Shown here: positions 58,992 to 64,000 of the stretch, one piece after another
How positions within the stretch are numbered: position 1 is the stretch's first letter
How the letters are laid out: each line of letters begins with the position of its first letter
DNA from: Spirometra erinaceieuropaei
Taxonomy: Eukaryota; Platyhelminthes; Cestoda; Diphyllobothriidea; Diphyllobothriidae
Assembly (NCBI GenBank): GCA_902702965.1
Contig: CACRXP010000007.1
Span: forward strand, 1,663,118-1,727,117
Length of the DNA: 64,000 nucleotides
Direction: 5' to 3'
Translations under genes and position numbers: made by a program
The notes under the pieces: model-generated
Seen by the model: only the letters and a program-made list of their open reading frames with translations
What the model was told of the DNA's origin: nothing
Database searches by the model: none

Positions 58992-59245
58992 TAGACAAGA
59001 AAATCTGGGAACCAGCTTATCACGGGGAACAAAAGGAAGATTGGCTACCGGAGGCTGAGGGACAAGCATTGCAGTATATCATACGGGAAGATGGAGATCA
59101 ACTCCAAGTCCGCGTCTTCAAAGGCGGCAAATATTTAGACTCACACGAGGTCATAGTGAAAGGACGGCGTTATGTGATAAAGGATAAGGACGACAAAAAA
59201 CATAAATTCAAATACCTCTCCGAACTTGCGTCTGCTTTCAAAGAG
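58992..59245 (+). CDS. SH2 domain exon of a probable tyrosine kinase
   Basis: Acceptor TTGTTGGCAG|TA and donor AAAGAG|GTACGC frame an exon of 254 bases. It encodes about 84 residues: KKIWEPAYHG, AEGQALQYIIREDGDQLQVR, VFKGGKYLDSHEVIVKGRRY, VIKDKDDKKHKFKYLSELAS, AFKE. This fits an SH2 domain: W-x-YHG at the start, YIIRED in the place of FLVRES with the phosphotyrosine-binding Arg kept, a lysine-rich middle loop, then F-x-YLSELASAF as the final helix. SH2 domains bind phosphotyrosine and steer cytoplasmic kinases to partners. The spacing to the next exon (kinase N-lobe) suggests a Fes/Fer-like layout. The domain is divergent, and the family call rests on the pair of exons. Confidence 0.7.
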
Positions 59246-59679
59246 GTACGCCTTATTTCTTGTACGTAGAAATAGGAGATTTTCTCGACGACTTTCTTGG
59301 ACATTTTGTCTGATTAACTGGTCGGAGTGGGTTTAGTCGACAAGTCAAAGATTCCTCAATCAGAATTCAGTGAAGACGGATTGGCTTTGACAACAGTTAC
59401 TATTAAGGGAGTGCGTACACAAAGGCACTGTAAGCGGTTGCTACGAGCGCGCCCTCGAAGAAAGTTGTTGTTGTTGTCTGTGTCCCTCCTCGAGGTGCTC
59501 AGAGTCAGCGCGTGTGTGCGCCTTTCGTTGTCTCAGCGTCCGCCAGCCAATCAGAGGAGGGGCAGCGTTGATGGGCTTCCAGCAGTCACAAGGCTAGTGA
59601 GCAGCCTCGTGCGCCCCAGTGGCGCATCAACAAGGAGTGTGAGACGAGGTAAGACTCGGAGACGGATGACCTGGGCGGA

Positions 59680-60111
59680 GACGGTGCAGGAGGCTGGTAG
59701 GATCCTCAACTGCAACTCGCGGGGTTGGCGAGGTCATTTGACCTGGAAGTCAGACGGTAGCACCGAACACGAGTTCAGCAGCGGAACAGTCAAGGTCCGA
59801 CTTGAGCGAATGCCCAACCGGACCAGAGGGAAGTGGTCAGCCCAGTTCACCGGATCGTCTGTGGCGCGTAGAGAGGTCTTCAGCTGACGGTGAAACCGCT
59901 TGACCATCCCATTGGCTGTCGGGTGTTGGGCTGTATTGCGGATGCAAGTACAGCCTAGAAAGGAGAGAAGAGACTGGAAGAGGTTATATTAAAATTGGGC
60001 ACCGCGGTCAGTCGTGATAGTGGAGGGAGCACTTAAGATGTCCACCCAACGACTGAGGAAGGCCTTGACGACTGTTGGAGCATCGACATCGGGCAGAGGG
60101 ATAGCTTCCGG
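59680..60111 (-). pseudogene. Gypsy integrase C-terminal half
   Basis: Past the TGA the frame continues with PEAIPLPDVDAPTVVKAF and STITTDRGAQF (second catalytic Asp near 60008), then a TAA, a decayed stretch, and ANGMVKRFHRQLKT. At the third catalytic position the usual Glu of the D,D-35-E triad is Lys (codon near 59900). With the stops, this confirms a dead integrase. Similarity fades near 59680, and 59336-59680 has no recognisable domain. Confidence 0.7.
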
Positions 60112-61566
60112 TCAGCGGATGAATCGATTCACGCAGGTAAGAAGATAGAAGCAGCCATTGGAGAGAGGCAGGTGGCCTACGATGTCCAGGTGGACATGAC
60201 TGAACCGTCTATCCGGAGTGGGGAAGGTGGCGATGGGGGCTTTGTATTGCGGTTGTACCTTGTTCTGTTGACAGCCGAGATACGCTCGTGTCCAGGCTTT
60301 GAGGTCCTTGTGCATCCAAGGCCAGAAGAAGCGGTCGGAAACCAGCTTGTTGGTAGCTCGACTCCCAGGGTGCGATAGGTGGTGCAGGGAGAAGAAGAAT
60401 TTGCGGCGGAGGGATGGCGGCACAAAGGGACGGTGGGAAGTGGTGGAGACGTCGCAGAGAATGGTGCCGTTGCCAGTAGTCAGTGGCAGGTCCTGGAGTT
60501 GGAGTCCGGAAACGTCATCGTCACAGGGAGAACAAACACGGCGTTGCTCGGTAGCCATCTCAGCTAGGTCGGTCCCGGGAGAAAGTTGATGTGCGACGGA
60601 GGGCCTGGACAGTGCGTCAGCCACCTCATTGCTTGACCCGTCCATGTGACGGATGTCTGAGGTAAACTGCGAGATGTAGTCCAGTTGGCGAATTTCCCGG
60701 GGCTTGAGCTTGTCGGGCGTGGACTTGAGAGCGAACGAAATGGGCTGGTGATCTGTGAACACAGTGAAGTCCCTGCCCTCGAGGAAGTGCCGAAAGTGTT
60801 TCACGGCGAGGTAGACAGAGCGGAGCTCCCGTCCAAATGTGCTATAGCGCGTCTCGGCAGTTGATAACTTCCTGGAGAAGAAAGCTAAGGGTTGGGTGTG
60901 ACCTGCAAGGTACTGTTGGAGAACCGCGCCTACTGCAACATTGGGGGCGTCAACTATGAGGGAGATGGGAGCATTGGGAGAAAAATGCGTCGGAAGGGTG
61001 GCGTCGGCCAGGTCAGCCTTCACCTTGCCAGAAACAGCGAGGGCGTCTGCAGAGAGCTCAAACGAACGTTTGGGACCAGAGAGGAGGCTCGTGAGCGGCT
61101 GGATGTTGTCGGCGCAATGCTGAAGGAACCGACGGTAAAAATTCACCATATCCAGAAATCACTGCAGCTGAGGTTTGGATAAGGGAGGCGGAAAATCACG
61201 GATGGCTGCAACCTTCGCTGGGATGTCAACCAGATGACCGAGGAATTCTGGCGAGGGGGCACCGAAGACGCACTTGGACGGGTTGAGAACAACACCGAAC
61301 TGCTGAAGGTGGTCAAACACCGTTGCAAGATGCTCCATGTGTTCTTCGGTGGTGGAGCTAGCTACCAGAAGGTCGTCGATGTAGGCGTATACAAATGGCA
61401 GGCCGCGAAGCACTCTGTCTACGAATCTTTGGAAGGCCTGGGAGGCGTTGCGACGTCCAAACGGCATGCACAGGAACTCAAGGAGGCCATAGGGGGTGGT
61501 GCTGGCTGTCTTCGAAACGTCCTCTGGGGCGATGGGAATCTGTTGGAAGGCAGGGACCAGATCGAT
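60112..61566 (-). pseudogene. Gypsy Pol: reverse transcriptase, RNase H, integrase N-terminus
   Basis: In the same frame as the preceding part: IDLVPAFQQIPIAPED, MPFGRRNASQAFQRF, YAYIDDLLVAS (YIDD at 61383-61372), a TGA at 61161-61159, then MVNFYRRFLQHCADN, the RNase H blocks PLAFFSRKLSTAETRYS, FTVFTDHQPI, EVADALSR, and the integrase knuckle LHHLSHPG...YLGCQQNK. There one zinc-binding Cys is replaced by Tyr. The first catalytic Asp is in HLDIVGHL. It ends at a TGA (60114-60112) that replaces a Trp codon. Confidence 0.8.
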
Positions 61567-61569
61567 CTA

Positions 61570-62280
61570 CGAGAATACAGACTTGCCGAATAGGACGCCG
61601 GCAAAATCCTGAAGATGTGGGACAAGGTAGCGTTCCGGGACAGTGACGTTGTTTAGGGCCCTGTAATCACCGCAGGGGCGCCAGTCACCAATGGCGGCCA
61701 GTGAGACCATGTGAAGGGGTGAGGCCCATGGGCCTTCAGACTGACGGATGATGGCCATCTGAAGTATGTGCTTAAACTCGGCCTTGGCGACAGCAAGACG
61801 TGCAAGCGCGAGACGACGGGGTCGAGAAAACACGGGAGGGCCAGTAGTCCGGATGAAATGGCGGAATGGAAGTGCTGAAGTCGGGACGAGTGAGACCGGG
61901 GTATTTGGCGAGGAGTTGCCAAAATGGATTCTCGGGTTCGGGGTCCAAGACAGCGAGTTTACGGGAAGCGTCGGAGGAAGAGATACCCCGAACGGTGAGA
62001 TTGGTGGTCTTGTCGTGTAGACGAGACTGAAGGCAGTCGACCAGAAGATCGAAAGCGGCGAGAAAGTCTGCAGCGAGAACGGCACAGGGGATGTCAGCAA
62101 CGACGATGACCCAAGGGAAAAGACGCCGGAGGCCGATGTCCAGAGAGAGGGAGCAGGTGTCGAAGGCGGTAATTGGCGATGTGTTGACGGCCTGTAGGAA
62201 AAGGCCGTGATTGGGACACGGAAGAGCAGCTGGTGTGCGTGGAATGACACTTAACTGGGCACTAATGTCAACCAAGAAAC
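61570..62280 (-). pseudogene. Gypsy Pol: protease and first half of reverse transcriptase
   Basis: The aspartic protease motif appears as LVDISAQLSVIP near 62270-62240. Families have D-T/S-G, so here the Thr-Gly is lost while Asp remains (62269-62267). A second conserved block AVLAADFLAAFDLLVD follows. A frameshift near 61865 leads into TTGPPVFSRPRRLA, AEFKHILQM, PWASPLHMVS, WRPCGDYRALNN and PHLQDFAGVLFGKSVFS, the reverse transcriptase palm, ending at a TAG at 61569-61567 that replaces the usual Lys. Confidence 0.75.
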
Positions 62281-62554
62281 TTCTGCCACTCCGGGTGTTG
62301 CGGATGTAAAATGTGCAACCAGGGTTAAAGCTGTCGTGAAGATTGGCTGCACTGACCTTCGGGCTGACCTGTTTAACGCATTTGCTCTGCTTGGAGGTGA
62401 AGGGGCAGGGAGAGATGCAGCGACGGGCTTTAACACCAAATGTGGCGTGATACCAGCAGATGGCGGCTGTGTTTGAACAGGCTGAACGCGGAGACTGGAC
62501 ATGCGGGGTGGAAGGCTTCGGTTGGCGCTGAGATGAGGAAAAAACTGTTTGCCT

Positions 62555-62836
62555 TCAGAGAGAAGTTACATCATCAGCCAGCCTGGTAAGTCCGATCTCC
62601 ATCTGCGAAAGAGGAGACGCAGGAGGAGTTGAGAGTGCTACAGGTGACGGCTTGGAAAAACCATGCATCTCCATAAGCCGATCGACCATCTGAGTAATTT
62701 GCGTGGCCATAAGAATGCCGGAGGCGGGTGTCAAAATGTGCTGCACTTCTGGTGGATAATTGTCCATGATCAACGCCTGACTTTGTCGTATGTTATAAAG
62801 AAGGAAGACTGCTGTTTGCAAGGAAGTCACCGACAC
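62555..62836 (-). pseudogene. Gypsy Gag fragment
   Basis: A frame of up to 93 residues containing DNYPPEVQHILTPASG and MVDRLMEMHGF, in the place of the Gag C-terminal half of CsRn1-like elements. A stretch at about 62380-62465, in another frame, reads CWYHATFGVKARRC and PCPF, the CHCC nucleocapsid knuckle that binds element RNA. The frame break and missing N-terminus make it non-functional. Confidence 0.6.
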
Positions 62837-62941
62837 TGACTACAGGTATGTAATGATTTAAGAGGAGTTAAATTTGAATCCCACCAAGCATCAATAATCA
62901 AACCCATTTTGTTACATTGTTCCATTGTTCCGTCCTATCCT

Positions 62942-63132
62942 ATCTCAAATATCTCTCCAAACTTGCGTCAGCTTTCAAAAAGGTACGCCTTATTTCTCGT
63001 TCTTAGGGAATAGGAGCATTTTTCGACGACTTTCTATAACATTTTGTCTGCAAGTGGGTGGTTGTTTTAGAGAAATTACATGTGAATCCTACCATGGAGC
63101 AATAAGCACACCCGTTTTTGTTCCATTCTAAG
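62942..63132 (+). repeat. Duplicate of the SH2 exon end plus intron
   Basis: 62942-63055 aligns with 59206-59325: the last 40 coding bases (AAATATCTCTCCAAACTTGC versus AAATACCTCTCCGAACTTGC), the donor GTACGCCTTATTTCT, and TTTTCGACGACTTTCT...ACATTTTGTCTG of the intron. Also, 62866-62930 aligns with 63068-63130 just before the acceptor (GTGAATCCTACC versus TTGAATCCCACC; ACCCATTTTGTTACATTG versus ACCCGTTTTTGTTCCATTC). So the exon end plus its short intron was tandemly duplicated. The second exon-end copy has no acceptor before it and is probably not used. Confidence 0.85.
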
Positions 63133-63315
63133 GCGGACATCGAGATCGGAGAGCCAATCAGCAGAAAGGGGGAACCTATCGTCAGAATAACGGACATTGA
63201 GCGCTGTGCAGATTTCGCGAAATCCAGGAAGAACCTTGAGGACTTCACGCTCGAGAAGGAGAAATTGGGAGAAGGCAACTTCGGAAAGGTCCAAGTTGGA
63301 GAACTCGAAGGCAAG
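63133..63315 (+). CDS. Tyrosine kinase exon: linker and glycine-rich loop
   Basis: Acceptor CCATTCTAAG|GCGGAC and donor GGCAAG|GTATCG, both phase 0, bound 61 codons: ADIEIGEPISRKGEPIVR, ERCADFAKSRKNLEDFTLEK, then EKLGEGNFGKVQVGELEGK. LGEGNFGKV is the ATP-binding glycine loop (GxGxFGxV), and FTLEKEKLGEG begins a kinase domain as in Fes/Fer and related SH2 kinases. The catalytic Lys, HRD and DFG motifs must lie in exons past 63315; none was recognised before the window ends, where a PAL1 copy begins at 63486. The upstream partner exon at 58992-59245 joins in phase 0. Confidence 0.75.
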
Positions 63316-63485
63316 GTATCGTGTGTTCCGCCAGTCTGAAATTTGTAAGCCTCTATCAAACTGACTAGCTAGTACTGGCAATTTAATTTTTGCTCACTTG
63401 CGGCTGACGTCCTTTAACCCAACAAAAGTCCGCTCCGTATTCAAGCTGAAGACAGTAAACTAAATTTACTAAAATCAGAAGAGTA
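63316..63485 (+). other. Start of the next kinase intron
   Basis: Begins with the donor GTATCG. No exon recognised before the PAL1 element. Confidence 0.5.
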
Positions 63486-64000
63486 CAGTAGATGTGCTAA
63501 CTCATGAAATGTCAACCAAAATTTCGAAATTCATTCTCGTTTCGAAAAGATAAATTAAGTAGTGTTGTAAAACTGATTATGATGCAGCATAAATCTATAA
63601 TGATCCAGTTACCTCAGGGTGTCGGCTTTCGAAAGAACTTATTTTCGGCTGCATGCAAGATCTATACTCTGCAAAAATGACATCTTAACTAGAATGCTAT
63701 TTTCTCATCGATTTTCGATACCCTTGAAAATTCAATTATTTTTCATAGAAAACATGCATAAAATATCCATTCTTTTACTTCTTCGGTAGAAAATCATGTC
63801 TTCGTCCAATTTCATACTCAAAAGAGGAGTATAATTCGGTTTTAAAAAAGTTTCTAATTGTGAGTTTTTTTAATACCGTTAAATGGCCGTTCATGAAACG
63901 TCCTGTATCTGCATTTACGAATGTGGCTTGTAAAGTTAACAATCTTGCTCAAATCCACTGCTTAATTTTATGAACCTCATATGGTCTCCTCTTAACACCG
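63486..64000 (+). mobile_element. PAL1 palindromic element, copy 8, cut by window edge
   Basis: Left tip TA|CAGTAGATGTGCTAACTC, left arm and much of the centre, including CTCAGGGTGTCGGCTTTC and TCGATTTTCGATACCCTTGA. The right arm must lie outside. Lies in the kinase intron, so both host genes here carry a PAL1 copy in an intron. Confidence 0.85.

Larger units (their letters stand above)
59336..62860 (-). mobile_element. Ty3/Gypsy element, CsRn1-like, decayed and without visible LTRs
   Basis: A 3.5 kb element in the kinase intron, opposite to the gene. Read leftward: Gag end, zinc knuckle of CHCC type, protease, reverse transcriptase, RNase H, integrase. The CHCC knuckle and the reverse transcriptase wording (YRALNN, PHLQDFAG, MPFGRRNA, YIDD) place it near the CsRn1 clade known from flukes. 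GTTTAG on the left and TTTAAG on the right flank it, but no LTR pair is visible, and Gag lacks its N-terminal part. So it is truncated, or the LTRs have been lost. Confidence 0.8.

Noticed and set aside
60892..61182. Plus-strand frames across the Gypsy element
   Set aside because: Shadows of the minus-strand pol gene.
59336..62860. LTR pair for the Gypsy element
   Set aside because: The two ends of the insert were compared by eye and share no direct repeat longer than a few bases.
62942..62981. Duplicated SH2 exon end as a real extra exon
   Set aside because: No AG acceptor with a pyrimidine tract directly before it; the duplicated acceptor region runs into it without the AG.

Overview
This window is animal nuclear DNA, almost certainly from a flatworm. 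A tapeworm is my best guess. The evidence is spliced host exons, CR1-like LINEs, Penelope-like elements with GIY-YIG ends, a CsRn1-type Ty3/Gypsy element and tRNA-derived repeats. The phylum is an inference from this repertoire, not something a marker gene here proves. I see no bacterial genes, operons, CRISPR arrays, rRNA genes or intact tRNA genes.

Two host genes can be supported. The first is mitochondrial ribosomal protein uS2m (MRPS2) on the minus strand. It has an exon at 6437-6095, a 1.75 kb intron and a terminal exon at 4343-3945 ending in TGA; the intron carries a 1 kb palindromic transposon. The second is a probable cytoplasmic SH2-tyrosine kinase on the plus strand, with exons at 58992-59245 and 63133-63315, continuing beyond the visible similarity in both directions. 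Its 3.9 kb intron holds a decayed Gypsy element (minus strand), and the end of the SH2 exon plus the intron is tandemly duplicated around it.

The rest is a graveyard of transposons. Layout: 1-905, LINE ORF1 and start of ORF2 running off the left edge; 1.0-3.6 kb, two LINE remnants and a direct repeat; 3.9-6.4 kb, MRPS2; 6.5-7.6 kb, palindromic repeats; 12.4-17.4 kb, four decayed pieces of one LINE family (called LINE-B here); 17.5-23.1 kb, a nearly complete LINE (LINE-A) with ORF1 and ORF2, split by a clean 455 bp LINE-B insertion; 23.5-28.3 kb, further LINE pieces including a second LINE-A copy; 30.6-31.45 kb, a decayed DNA transposase; 36-43 kb, several copies of a TA-flanked 1 kb palindromic element (PAL1); 40.5-41.1 and 49.7-55 kb, Penelope-like 3' ends, often in inverted pairs, mixed with tRNA-derived repeats and GTTAGG-rich telomere-like blocks; 58.9-63.3 kb, the kinase locus; 63.5 kb to the end, another PAL1 copy.

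No new multi-gene system is visible. The observations most worth following up are the nested structures: the exact LINE-in-LINE insertion, the Gypsy element in a duplicated kinase intron, an A-B-A'-B' inverted arrangement at 50.2-50.8 kb, and small inverted-repeat elements with telomere-like cores. Family letters (LINE-A, LINE-B, PAL1, etc.) are local labels only.
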